Assembly: GCA_945904955.1 (NCBI GenBank)
Contig: CAMDPO010000018.1
Coordinates: forward strand, 1 to 45,706
Source of the DNA: Rhizobium sp. Q54
GTDB lineage: Bacteria > Pseudomonadota > Alphaproteobacteria > UBA2966 > CAIVPW01
Direction of reading: 5' to 3'
DNA: 45,706 nt
Shown here: in pieces, positions 14,978 through 23,082 of the stretch
Numbering within the stretch: the first letter of the stretch is position 1
Layout: each line of letters starts with the position of its first letter
Program-made: the position numbers and the translations under genes
The notes under the pieces: generated by a model
What the model saw: only the letters and a program-made list of their open reading frames with translations
Database searches by the model: none
What the model was told of the DNA's origin: nothing

Positions 14978-17900
14978 GTGTCGGACACCGATCTATTCTT
15001 TGAACGGCCGATCCTGAATTCGCCGTATGCGATGCCGTTGCGCCATTGGGAGCTCGACCCCGATGGGCAGCCGACCAATCGCATCCTGGAACTGCGTCGC
15101 GATTCCAAGCTCATCACGCCCGTGCCGAAGCCGAAGAAGCGGCGGCGCCAGGAGCCGGAACTCTTGCTCGACGCAACGGACGGTCTCTCCACCGCCGAGC
15201 AGGAATACAACCCCACCCCGATCATCAACGAGGTTCGTGGCTACGTCGCGCGGTGGCGGAGCCTGAAGCCGGAGCAGTGGCAGGTCACGCCGGAGACGCA
15301 GCGGCTGCTGCAGCACTGGCGCAGTCACGAGTTCCAAAGCGTGCGGCCGTTCTTCTGTCAGATCGAGGCGGTCGAGACGGTCATCTGGCTGACCGAGGTC
15401 GCCAAGCGCACCACGCCGCAGGGCAAGAAGTTCTGGCAGCACGTCGAGGGTGGCAACGCGCAGGCGAACCCGGAGCTGCTGCGCCTCGCCCTGAAGCTTG
15501 CAACGGGTGCGGGCAAGACGACCGTCATGGCGATGCTGATCGCCTGGCAGACGGTGAACGCGGTGCGCCGCCCGGGAGCCAAGTTCTCGCGCGGGTTCCT
15601 CATCATCACGCCGGGCATCACGATCCGCGACCGGTTGCGCGTGCTGCTGCCCAACGATCCGGAGAGCTACTACCGGCACCGCGAGCTGGTGCCGAGCGAC
15701 ATGCTGCGCGAGGTCGAGCACGCCAAGATCGTCATCACCAACTACCAGGCGCTGCAGTTGCGCGAGCGCGTCGAGTTGTCCAAGGGCACGCGCGCCCTGT
15801 TGCAGGGACATGGACCGGAGCTGCAGACGGCGGAGACCGAAGGCCAGATGCTGCAGCGCGTCATGCCGGAGCTGATGGGCCTGAAGAACGTCGTGGTGCT
15901 CAACGACGAGGCGCACCACTGCTATCGCGAGAAGGCGCGCGAGGACGACGACGAGGCGCTGAAGGGCGACGACCGCACCGAGGCCGAGGACAACAACGAG
16001 GCGGCGCGGTTGTGGATCAACGGCATCGAGGCGGTGCAGCGCAAGATCGGCCTGGGGGCGCTGTACGACCTGTCGGCGACACCGTTCTTCCTGCGCGGCT
16101 CGGGCTACGCCGAGGGAACGTTGTTCCCGTGGACGGTGAGCGACTTCTCGCTGATGGACGCCATCGAGAGCGGCATCGTCAAGCTGCCGCGCGTGCCGGT
16201 GGCGGACAACGTGCCGGGCGGCGACATGCCGAAGCTGCGCAACCTTTGGGAACACATCGGCAAGAAGATGCCGAAGAAGGGGCGCGGCACGTCCGGCAAG
16301 TGGCTGGACCCGCTGAGCCTGCCGCCCGACCTGCTGACGGCCATCCAAGCGCTCTACGGGCACTACGCCAAGATCTTTGCGGAGTGGCAGAAGGAGAAGA
16401 TCGCGGTACCGCCGGTGTTCATCGTGGTGTGCAACAACACCTCCACGTCGAAGCTGGTCTACGACCTGATCTCCGGGTTCTACCGGCCGCACGAGAAGGG
16501 CGAGCCAACCCTCGAGAACGGGCACTGCGAGCTGTTCCGGAATTTCGACGAGAACGGCAACCGGCTGGCGAGTCCGCGCACCCTTCTGATCGACAGCGAG
16601 CAACTGGAATCGGGCGAGGGCCTGGACGACGAGTTCAAGGAGATGGCGGCGGAGCAGATCGAGCGGTTCCGGCGCGAGCGGGTGCAGCGCGGCGGCGCCG
16701 GCGAAGAGGCGATGAAGGACGAAGACCTGCTGCGCGAGGTGATGAACACCGTCGGCAAGGTTGGCAAGCTGGGCGAGTCGATCCGTTGCGTCGTGTCGGT
16801 GTCGATGCTGACCGAGGGCTGGGACGCCAACACGGTGACTCACATCCTGGGCGTGCGCGCGTTTGGCACGCAGTTGCTGTGCGAACAGGTGGTCGGACGC
16901 GGCCTGCGCCGGCAGTCGTACGAGTTGAACAGCGAGGGGCTGTTCGACGTCGAGTACGCCGACATCCTCGGCATCCCCTTCGACTTCACGGCGCAACCCG
17001 TCGTCACGGCGCCAACCCGGCCGCAGGAGACGGTGCGTGTGCAAGCGGTGCCGGAGCGCTCCGCGCTAGAGATTCGCTTTCCGCGCGTGGAGGGCTATCG
17101 CATCGAGTTGCCCGACGAGCGCATCACGGCCAAGTTCGGGCGCGACTCGACGCTGACCCTCACCCCGAACCTGGTGGGACCGACCAGCACGTTGGTGCAA
17201 GGCATCATCGGCGAGGGCGTCGAGATCAACGTCGAGCATCTGCGTGACACGCGCGACGCGACCATTCAGTTCCACCTGGCCAAGCACCTGCTGTACTCGA
17301 AGTACCGCGACCCGGGCGAGGAGCCGAAGCTGCACCTGTTCGGGCAGCTGAAAGCGGTGGTGAAGGAGTGGATGGACCGCGGGCACCTGAAGTGCGTCGG
17401 CGGCACCTATCCGGCGCAGGTGCTGTACCAGGAGATCGCCGACATGGCCTGCGCGCGCATCCAGTCGGCGATCACCTTGACCCTGGGCAAGGACCAGCCG
17501 GTGAAGGCGATCCTCGATGCGTACAACCCGACGGGCTCGTCGGCCCACGTGAACTTCACGACCTCGAAGAAGACGCGCTGGCAGACCGACCCGCGCAAGA
17601 GCCACGTCAATTGGGTGGTGTGCGATTCGGATTGGGAGTCCGAGTTCTGCCGCGTGGCGGAGCGGCATCCACGGGTGCGCGCCTATGTGAAGAACCAGAG
17701 CCTGGGGCTCGAAGTGCCGTATCGCATGGGCTCGACGCCGCACAAATATCTGCCGGACTTCATCGTGCAGGTGGCCGACGGCCGCGCGGACGGGCTGAAT
17801 CTGATCGTCGAGATCAAGGGGTTTCGCGGCGAGGACGCCAAGGAGAAGTCGAACACGATGAAGGCGTACTGGGTGCCGGGGGTGAACAACCTAGGCAAGT

Positions 17901-17998
17901 TCGGGCGATGGGCGTTTGCCGAGTTCCGCTCGGTGCACAAGATCGAGGAGGAGTTCCGCAGGACGGTGGACGCTTTTGCGAGCGCCCCTGTGACGTGA
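14978..17998 (+). CDS. res: Type III-like restriction enzyme: DEAD/DEAH helicase plus PD-(D/E)XK nuclease
   Basis: A 1006-residue restriction subunit. The N terminus contains ILNSPYAMPLRHWELD, typical of this Res subgroup. A superfamily 2 helicase core follows, with Walker A LATGAGKTT near residues 174-182, DEAHH near 309-313, LSATPFF as motif III, and a late QVVGRGLRR motif VI. The C-terminal nuclease has PDF near residue 926 and EIKG near 944-947, the PD-(D/E)XK pair. It should translocate on and cut DNA that its methyltransferase partner has left unmodified. The GTG at 14978 has GGAGGGG ten bases upstream. The cognate mod lies 0.9 kb downstream, separated by three toxin-antitoxin-type genes, which is unusual. 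Confidence 0.88.
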   Translation: MSDTDLFFERPILNSPYAMPLRHWELDPDGQPTNRILELRRDSKLITPVPKPKKRRRQEPELLLDATDGLSTAEQEYNPTPIINEVRGYVARWRSLKPEQWQVTPETQRLLQHWRSHEFQSVRPFFCQIEAVETVIWLTEVAKRTTPQGKKFWQHVEGGNAQANPELLRLALKLATGAGKTTVMAMLIAWQTVNAVRRPGAKFSRGFLIITPGITIRDRLRVLLPNDPESYYRHRELVPSDMLREVEHAKIVITNYQALQLRERVELSKGTRALLQGHGPELQTAETEGQMLQRVMPELMGLKNVVVLNDEAHHCYREKAREDDDEALKGDDRTEAEDNNEAARLWINGIEAVQRKIGLGALYDLSATPFFLRGSGYAEGTLFPWTVSDFSLMDAIESGIVKLPRVPVADNVPGGDMPKLRNLWEHIGKKMPKKGRGTSGKWLDPLSLPPDLLTAIQALYGHYAKIFAEWQKEKIAVPPVFIVVCNNTSTSKLVYDLISGFYRPHEKGEPTLENGHCELFRNFDENGNRLASPRTLLIDSEQLESGEGLDDEFKEMAAEQIERFRRERVQRGGAGEEAMKDEDLLREVMNTVGKVGKLGESIRCVVSVSMLTEGWDANTVTHILGVRAFGTQLLCEQVVGRGLRRQSYELNSEGLFDVEYADILGIPFDFTAQPVVTAPTRPQETVRVQAVPERSALEIRFPRVEGYRIELPDERITAKFGRDSTLTLTPNLVGPTSTLVQGIIGEGVEINVEHLRDTRDATIQFHLAKHLLYSKYRDPGEEPKLHLFGQLKAVVKEWMDRGHLKCVGGTYPAQVLYQEIADMACARIQSAITLTLGKDQPVKAILDAYNPTGSSAHVNFTTSKKTRWQTDPRKSHVNWVVCDSDWESEFCRVAERHPRVRAYVKNQSLGLEVPYRMGSTPHKYLPDFIVQVADGRADGLNLIVEIKGFRGEDAKEKSNTMKAYWVPGVNNLGKFGRWAFAEFRSVHKIEEEFRRTVDAFASAPVT

Positions 17999-18009
17999 CG
18001 TAGGCCACG

Positions 18010-18330
18010 TTGAAGCCGGTCGAGTTCCTTGGCGACGCGCTGGCGCGATTGCGAGCCTTTCCGAAGGTTGCACGCCGGGCCGCCGGCTATCAGCTCGATC
18101 GTGTCCAGCGCGGGCTGGAACCGGATGACTGGAAGGCGATGCCGGCAATCGGCCCCGGCGTTCGGGAGATTCGCACCCGCGGCCCCAGCGGCGCGTTTCG
18201 GGTAATCTACTTGGCGACCTTGCCCGACCGCCTGGTGATCCTGCACGCTTTCCAGAAGAAGTCGCAGAGGACGGCGCGCCCGGATATCGAACTGGCGAGA
18301 AAGCGACTACGCGACCTGCACAAGGGCTGA
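18010..18330 (+). CDS. HigB/RelE-type toxin (Gp49-like)
   Basis: A 106-residue basic protein of the phage-derived Gp49/HigB group of RelE-fold ribonucleases, which cut mRNA at the ribosome. Family features are VREIRTRGPSGAFRVIYLA and ILHAFQKKSQRT, the conserved Arg, Phe and Lys-Lys strands, and an ELARKRL end. The apparent start is TTG at 18010, eleven bases after the res stop, so it is probably co-transcribed with res. The next gene, three bases downstream, is the matching antitoxin. Toxin-first order is usual for HigBA. Confidence 0.85.
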   Translation: MKPVEFLGDALARLRAFPKVARRAAGYQLDRVQRGLEPDDWKAMPAIGPGVREIRTRGPSGAFRVIYLATLPDRLVILHAFQKKSQRTARPDIELARKRLRDLHKG

Positions 18331-18333
18331 CAG

Positions 18334-18615
18334 ATGGCGAGACAGACATTCGCGAGCGTGTGGGACGCTGTTGAGGAAGACCCGGCAGACGCCGCCAACA
18401 TGCGAGCGCGCTCTGCGGTAATGATCGCGTTGCGCGAGCGGATCGAGCACTGGCGGGGCGGCCCCGCCAAGGCCGCCAAACGCGTGGGCCTCACGCAGCG
18501 GCGGCTCGACGACCTGATGCGCGGCCGCCTGGACAAGTTCACGCTCGATGAGTTGATGAACCTGGCGCAGGCAGCTGGCCTTGGCGTGCGCGTCGAGATT
18601 GACGCGGCGGCATGA
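18334..18615 (+). CDS. XRE-family antitoxin partner of the HigB-type toxin
   Basis: A 93-residue protein with a helix-turn-helix (KAAKRVGLTQRRLDDLMRGR, about residues 47-66), matching the phage-associated HTH group that pairs with Gp49-like toxins. The N terminus is acidic and could wrap the toxin; the C terminus ends LGVRVEIDAAA. It should neutralise the preceding toxin and repress transcription. It overlaps the next gene by four bases (ATGA). Confidence 0.85.
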   Translation: MARQTFASVWDAVEEDPADAANMRARSAVMIALRERIEHWRGGPAKAAKRVGLTQRRLDDLMRGRLDKFTLDELMNLAQAAGLGVRVEIDAAA

Positions 18616-18926
18616 AACGGAAAGGAGCCGCGACGCCCGATCGAGTCACCGCTCACCCTGGCGAAGTGCTGCGCGAGGACTTTCTGGCACCGCTGGATAT
18701 GTCGGTGCACGCCCTGGCGATTGCGCTGCGCGTGCCGGCAACTCGGATGGGCGCCATCGTCAAGGGCGAGCATGGCGTGAGCGCAGATACGGCATTGCGC
18801 CTGGCGCGTTTCTTCGGCACCAGCGCCGAGTTCTGGATCACGATGCAGGCGACGCACGACCTGACGAAGGCGCGCATGGAAGCAGGCGCGACGATCGACC
18901 GCGACGTCCACCCGCGAGCCGCCTAG
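18612..18926 (+). CDS. higA: HigA/VapI-type antitoxin without an adjacent toxin
   Basis: A 104-residue protein with the HigA signature: HPGEVLREDFLAPLDMSVHA at the start, an XRE helix-turn-helix (ALAIALRVPATRMGAIVKGE), then SADTALRLARFFGTSAEFW and LQ/MQ-type helices. HigA proteins normally follow their own HigB of about 92 residues. Here the toxin and antitoxin upstream already form a pair of another subtype, so this one looks orphaned. It may be a spare antidote, a cross-neutralising antitoxin or a dedicated repressor of the R-M operon. It ends nine bases before mod. Confidence 0.85.
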   Translation: MKRKGAATPDRVTAHPGEVLREDFLAPLDMSVHALAIALRVPATRMGAIVKGEHGVSADTALRLARFFGTSAEFWITMQATHDLTKARMEAGATIDRDVHPRAA

Positions 18927-18934
18927 GGGCCGCC

Positions 18935-21796
18935 ATGGCCAAGAAGCCCAGCAAGAAGCAGCTGCAGGTTGACGCGCTGAGCCATACGGAGGCGAAGCGG
19001 CGCAACATCCCGACGGCCGAGTTCGAATCGGTGATGCAGCCGGAGCAAAAGCATCCGGTGCGCGTCGAATACGAGCGCCGCAACCGCGACCTCGACCCGC
19101 AGCTGGTGTGGCGCGGCAAGGACGAGCAGGACTGGTCCGACCTCGTGGTGCAGGCGCCGCCCCTGTACATCCAGGAGAAGGTGCACCCGAAGGTCCTGAT
19201 CGACGACCTGATGCGCCAGTCGAAGGCGCGGCGAGAGGAAGGGTCAGCCCAGGGGCCAGACCTGTTCGCCGATTTCAACGGCTTGCACGACCCGGAGGCG
19301 AAGACCGAGTTCTACGCCCACGATCAGAACTGGACCAATCGCATGATCCTCGGCGATTCGCTGCAGGTGATGGCGAGCCTGGCAGAGCGCGAAGGGCTGC
19401 GCGGGCAGGTGCAGTGCATCTACATCGACCCGCCGTACGGCATCAAGTTCAACTCGAACTTCCAGTGGTCAACGACGAGCCGCGACGTGAAGGACGGCGC
19501 GCGCGACCACATCACGCGCGAGCCGGAACAGGTGAAGGCGTTCCGGGATACGTGGCGCGATGGGATTCACTCGTATCTGACCTACCTGCGCGATCGTTTG
19601 ACTGTGGTGCGCGAACTCCTCCATGAGAGCGGCTCGATCTTCGTTCAGATCGGAGACGCAAATGTGCACCGCGTGCGCGCCCTGATGGATGAGGTGTTTG
19701 GTGAGGTAAATTTCTGTGCCCAGATCACGTTCCGCAAGACAACGGGAACCGGAAGCGGTCTCCTCGATACAACCGTTGACTTCATCTTGTGGTACGCGCG
19801 CGAAAAGACTCGGACCAAGTTTCGTCCCTTGTACGAGGCCCGCGTAGCCGCTGATGAAGTTAACCTTCGTTTCGTCGAGCTCCCGGATGGCCGCCGTCGC
19901 GCCCTGACAAAGGACGAGATTGGAGGGTTGGCCGAACTCCCAAACGGTTCCCGCATATACCGTCCCAATCCCCTTACAAGCGCGCGCATTGCTCAGGGTG
20001 CAGACGTCAAAGAATACAATTTCCAAGGCAAGCCATTCACTCCGGGCGTCGGGACCTTCAAGACCAACCTGCGCGGATTGGAGCAGCTGCGAAAGTCGGA
20101 CCGGCTGATCCCAATCGGACGGTCGCTCAACTTTCTTCGGTATCTCGCTGACTTCACCGTGCGCGAAATCAACGACATTTGGGACGACACGAGGACCGGC
20201 GGATTCGGCGAGGAGCGCACTTACGTCGTTCAGACGGTTTCGAAGGTCTCTTCGCGCTGCATGCTCATGACCACCGATCCGGGCGACCTCGTGCTCGACC
20301 CGACGTGCGGCTCCGGCACAACCGCGTACGTGGCGGAGCAATGGGGCCGTCGTTGGATCACCATAGACACATCGCGCGTAGCACTAGCGCTGGCGCGGGC
20401 CCGCATCTTCGGCGCGCGCTATCCGTTCTACTGGCTGGCTGACTCGCCAGAAGGACAACGCCAAGAGGCATCGGTTGCCCATACGGCGCCGCGCACGACG
20501 CCAACGCACGGAAGTATCCGGCAAGGTTTCGTGTACGAACGCGTACCCCACATAACGCTGAAGTCCATCGCCAACAATGCAGAGATCGATGTCATCTGGG
20601 AGAGGTGGCAGGCGGCGCTAGAGCCGCTTCGCGGCGAGCTGAATGGCGCGCTCGGGAAGAAGTGGGAAGACTGGGAAATCCCCCGCGACGCCGACGACAA
20701 ATGGTCGCCTAAGGCCAAGAGCGCGCACGAGCGGTGGTGGAAGGCGCGCCTCTCACGCCAGCGCGAGATCGACGCGTCGATCGCCGCCAAGGCGGAGTTC
20801 GAGTACCTGCATGACAAGCCGTACGCCGACACCTCCAAGGTGCGGGTGGCGGGGCCGTTCACGGTGGAAAGCCTGTCGCCACACCGCGTGCTGGCGATGG
20901 GGGAAGGCGACGAGCTGATCGATTTGATCGATGCGGCGGAGGGGAAGCGCAAGGGACCTGAGTCCGCTGCGGCACCCTCACCCTACCCTCTCGCGCAAGC
21001 GGGAGAGGGGAAGTCGTCGGGCGAGTCGCCGGACTTTGCGCAGATGATCCTGGAGAACCTGCGCACGGCGGGGGTGCAGCAGGCGCACAAGGAAGACCGC
21101 ATCAAGTTCACGTCGCTGGTGGGATGGCCGGGCGATTTCATCTGCGCGGAGGGCAAGTTCCTGGAAGGTGCCACGGAACGCCGGGCGGGGGTGTTCATCG
21201 GGCCGGAGTTCGGCACGGTGGCGAAGCCGGACCTGGTGGCGGCGGCGCGCGAGGCGGGGGATGCCGGGTTCGACGTGCTGATCGCGTGCGCGTTCAACTT
21301 CGACGCGCATTCGTCGGAGTTCGAGAAGCTGGGGCGCATTCCGGTGCTGAAGGCGCGCATGAACCCCGAGCTGCACATGGCGGCAGACCTGAAGAACACC
21401 GGCGGCGGCAACCTGTTCGTGGTGTTCGGCGAGCCGGACATCCGCATCCTGAAGGCCGACGGCGGCAGGATTCAGGTGAAGATTGCCGGCGTGGACGTGT
21501 TCAAGCCGCAGACCGGCGAGATCGAGAGCGGCGGACCGGACACCATCGCGCTGTGGATGGTGGACACCGACTACAACGAAGAGAGCTTCTTCGTGCGCCA
21601 CGCGTACTTCCTGGGCGCCAACGACCCGTACAAGGCGTTGAAGACGACGCTGAAGGCGGAGATCGACGAGCAGGCGTGGGCGTCACTCCACAGCGACACG
21701 TCGCGGCCGTTCGAGAAGCCGACGTCGGGGCGAATCGCGGTGAAGGTCATCAATCACCTGGGCGATGAGGTGATGAAGGTGTTTCCGGTGAAATGA
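18935..21796 (+). CDS. mod: Site-specific DNA methyltransferase, type III Mod-like, beta class
   Basis: A 953-residue adenine-specific (N6) methyltransferase. The catalytic DPPYG lies near residues 165-169 and precedes the SAM-binding LDPTCGSGTT near 452-461, the beta-class order. The segment between is the presumed target-recognition domain and has lower GC and different codon use than its flanks, as expected for a swapped specificity module. A C-terminal region of about 400 residues continues past the usual Mod length and probably contacts Res. Near residue 680 an in-frame palindromic repeat interrupts the protein (SAAAPSPYPLAQAGEGK). The ATG at 18935 is well placed after higA. Confidence 0.9.
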   Translation: MAKKPSKKQLQVDALSHTEAKRRNIPTAEFESVMQPEQKHPVRVEYERRNRDLDPQLVWRGKDEQDWSDLVVQAPPLYIQEKVHPKVLIDDLMRQSKARREEGSAQGPDLFADFNGLHDPEAKTEFYAHDQNWTNRMILGDSLQVMASLAEREGLRGQVQCIYIDPPYGIKFNSNFQWSTTSRDVKDGARDHITREPEQVKAFRDTWRDGIHSYLTYLRDRLTVVRELLHESGSIFVQIGDANVHRVRALMDEVFGEVNFCAQITFRKTTGTGSGLLDTTVDFILWYAREKTRTKFRPLYEARVAADEVNLRFVELPDGRRRALTKDEIGGLAELPNGSRIYRPNPLTSARIAQGADVKEYNFQGKPFTPGVGTFKTNLRGLEQLRKSDRLIPIGRSLNFLRYLADFTVREINDIWDDTRTGGFGEERTYVVQTVSKVSSRCMLMTTDPGDLVLDPTCGSGTTAYVAEQWGRRWITIDTSRVALALARARIFGARYPFYWLADSPEGQRQEASVAHTAPRTTPTHGSIRQGFVYERVPHITLKSIANNAEIDVIWERWQAALEPLRGELNGALGKKWEDWEIPRDADDKWSPKAKSAHERWWKARLSRQREIDASIAAKAEFEYLHDKPYADTSKVRVAGPFTVESLSPHRVLAMGEGDELIDLIDAAEGKRKGPESAAAPSPYPLAQAGEGKSSGESPDFAQMILENLRTAGVQQAHKEDRIKFTSLVGWPGDFICAEGKFLEGATERRAGVFIGPEFGTVAKPDLVAAAREAGDAGFDVLIACAFNFDAHSSEFEKLGRIPVLKARMNPELHMAADLKNTGGGNLFVVFGEPDIRILKADGGRIQVKIAGVDVFKPQTGEIESGGPDTIALWMVDTDYNEESFFVRHAYFLGANDPYKALKTTLKAEIDEQAWASLHSDTSRPFEKPTSGRIAVKVINHLGDEVMKVFPVK
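20970..21010 (+). repeat. Palindromic repeat element inserted in frame within mod
   Basis: Starts CGGCACCCTCACCC (20970-20983), then CCCTCTC (20986-20992) and GAGAGGG (21003-21009) pair around GC-GCAA-GC with a two-base bulge. The same 14-base start occurs in the intergenic repeat at 24324. It encodes a Pro/Ala/Gly-rich stretch between two normal-looking parts of Mod, so it was most likely inserted into a loop or linker. Confidence 0.7.
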
Positions 21797-21871
21797 TGGG
21801 ACAGCGCGTGGACGGCCGGGTCGAGCCCACTGCTGTCCGGTCAAGCATAGGTCAGCTCGCATTGTCGCGAG

Positions 21872-22057
21872 GTGAGGGTCTGTATGGGCGGTGGTTGGCC
21901 GGTCATCATGACGATCGAGGACACGCCGGCGGGGCAGCAGCCGGGTGATCCGGCGGTGATCGAGTTGCCCAACGGCGAGGCGTTCCTCTACTACGGCGGT
22001 CGCGGGCCGGGCGGCACCGGGGCGCAAGGCATCTGGGTGGCGAAGCGGGTGCGATGA
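21872..22057 (+). pseudogene. Possible gene fragment
   Basis: A 61-codon frame whose product contains QPGDPAVIELPNGEAFLYYG followed by a Gly-rich stretch. The DPAVIELPNGE-LYYG phrasing resembles a strand-turn from a beta-propeller or glycoside-hydrolase-like protein, but nothing else of such a protein is present. It may be a remnant left at the edge of the island, or a chance frame. Confidence 0.25.
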
Positions 22058-22123
22058 TCGTCGCGGGGGTCTCTCTTCCCTCGGCGTGGCGGGGCGGGGC
22101 GGCCGAAGCGGGGGTTGAACTCG

Positions 22124-22160
22124 GTCTCAGGAGAGACTATTTTTTGTCTCACATGAGAAC
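22124..22160. promoter_or_regulatory. Double inverted-repeat operator upstream of the Xre/RES operon
   Basis: GTCTC-N4-GAGAC (22124-22137) is followed by TATTTTTT and a second, slightly imperfect GTCTC-N4-GAGAAC (22146-22160). The two units start 22 bases apart, about two helical turns, and end 12 bases before the antitoxin ATG. This is the expected layout for autoregulation by an Xre-type antitoxin complex. The first hairpin plus T-run could also act as a weak terminator for transcripts from mod. Confidence 0.55.
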
Positions 22161-22171
22161 GGAGCCAATCC

Positions 22172-22603
22172 ATGTCGTCTTTGTTCGAGGCCGCACATTT
22201 CCTCGAGGTGCCATCGCGCAACAAGCCCCTGCAGTCAGAGCTGCAGTACCTGAAGTATGTAGAGCGTGGCCTGCCGTTTCGCAGCTTGGCGCGCCTTGCC
22301 GGGGCGTTCGCGCCCAACGACGCCACCTTTTGCTATCGGATCGTCCCGAAAGCGACGTACGCACGCTGCAAGGTCAGTGGGCGATTGAGCAAGGCACAAG
22401 GCGAGCGAGTCACACGGCTCGCCGCAGTGTGGAACGATGCGTTGAGCGTGTGGAAAACCGACGACGCGGTGCGGGCCTTTCTGTATCGCGCGCACCCACT
22501 CCTCGACAATCGACCACCTGTCGACATAGCGCTGGATAGCGAACCCGGAGCGCAGCTGGTTCGCGACATCTTGGGCCGCTTGGAGCATGGATCGGCTGTG
22601 TGA
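22172..22603 (+). CDS. Xre/MbcA/ParS-type antitoxin (DUF2384)
   Basis: A 143-residue antitoxin. An atypical N-terminal helix-turn-helix region (YVERGLPFRSLARLAGAFA) is followed by the toxin-binding domain, recognised by HPLLDNRPPVDIALDSEPG and VRDILGRLEHG near the C terminus. Proteins of this type bind RES-domain toxins and repress their own promoter. The stop overlaps the GTG of the toxin gene, giving tight coupling. The ATG is preceded by the double inverted repeat and by CGGAG (22161-22165). Confidence 0.88.
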   Translation: MSSLFEAAHFLEVPSRNKPLQSELQYLKYVERGLPFRSLARLAGAFAPNDATFCYRIVPKATYARCKVSGRLSKAQGERVTRLAAVWNDALSVWKTDDAVRAFLYRAHPLLDNRPPVDIALDSEPGAQLVRDILGRLEHGSAV

Positions 22604-23082
22604 CGGCACAGATCCTCAACCGGACCCTGACCTGTTACCGCGTCGGTGACCCCAACGGCAAATATCCGGTCTTCGACGCTGCAGGCTCGACAATCAACCC
22701 TGGCCGCTGGAACACGGCCGCGTGCCAAGTGCTCTACACAAGCCAGCACTACTCGACAGCGATGCTCGAAAAACTCGTGCATGGAAGCGGCGTCATGCCG
22801 CCGAACCAGCACTTCGTCGCCATCACCATTCCCCAGGGCGTCTCGTACGAACAGCTAAACCCGGCGCACCTGCCGGACTGGTACTTGCAGAGTTGCGCGA
22901 CAAGCAGGCCCTATGGCGACGCGTGGCAGCAAAGCAACCGAAGCCTCTTGCTCATCGTTCCGAGCGTGGTGGCGCGGGAGGACAAGAACTTCCTGCTCAA
23001 TCCTCATCACCCGGAGTTCGGCCAGGTGAAGGCTGAGCTGCCGATTCCCATCTGGTGGGACGCGCGTCTATTTGGTCCCTAG
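22600..23082 (+). CDS. RES-domain toxin (NAD+-depleting)
   Basis: A 160-residue RES toxin, related to MbcT and ParT, which degrade or transfer from NAD+. The sequence follows the family closely: CYRV near residue 12, INPGRWN at 32-38, VLYTSQHYSTAMLE at 44-57 with the conserved glutamate, NRSLLLIVPS at 113-122 and LLNPHHPEF at 132-140. The Arg, Glu and Ser that name the family are all present, so it should be active. The GTG start overlaps the antitoxin stop. Its 3' end overlaps the convergent flavoprotein gene by 15 bases, which may mark the island's right edge. Confidence 0.9.
   Translation: MTAQILNRTLTCYRVGDPNGKYPVFDAAGSTINPGRWNTAACQVLYTSQHYSTAMLEKLVHGSGVMPPNQHFVAITIPQGVSYEQLNPAHLPDWYLQSCATSRPYGDAWQQSNRSLLLIVPSVVAREDKNFLLNPHHPEFGQVKAELPIPIWWDARLFGP

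Larger units (their letters stand above)
21797..22171. other. Intergenic stretch between mod and the RES toxin-antitoxin operon
   Basis: About 375 bases. It contains a 61-codon frame that looks like a protein tail (21872-22057) and, just before the antitoxin, two GTCTC/GAGAC-type inverted repeats with a T-run between them. Base composition falls sharply near 22125-22165. Confidence 0.5.

Noticed and set aside
14993-17044. A 680-codon minus-strand frame opposite res
   Set aside because: The product is Leu/Arg/Gln/His-rich and motif-free; res on the plus strand has complete helicase and nuclease motifs.
22124-22145. GTCTC/GAGAC plus T-run as a dedicated terminator of mod
   Set aside because: The five-base stem is weak, and a second copy of the same inverted repeat follows at 22146, so an operator explains both copies better.
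14978-23082. The defence island as an integrated prophage or transposon
   Set aside because: No integrase, transposase, tRNA end, target-site duplication or flanking inverted repeats were found.
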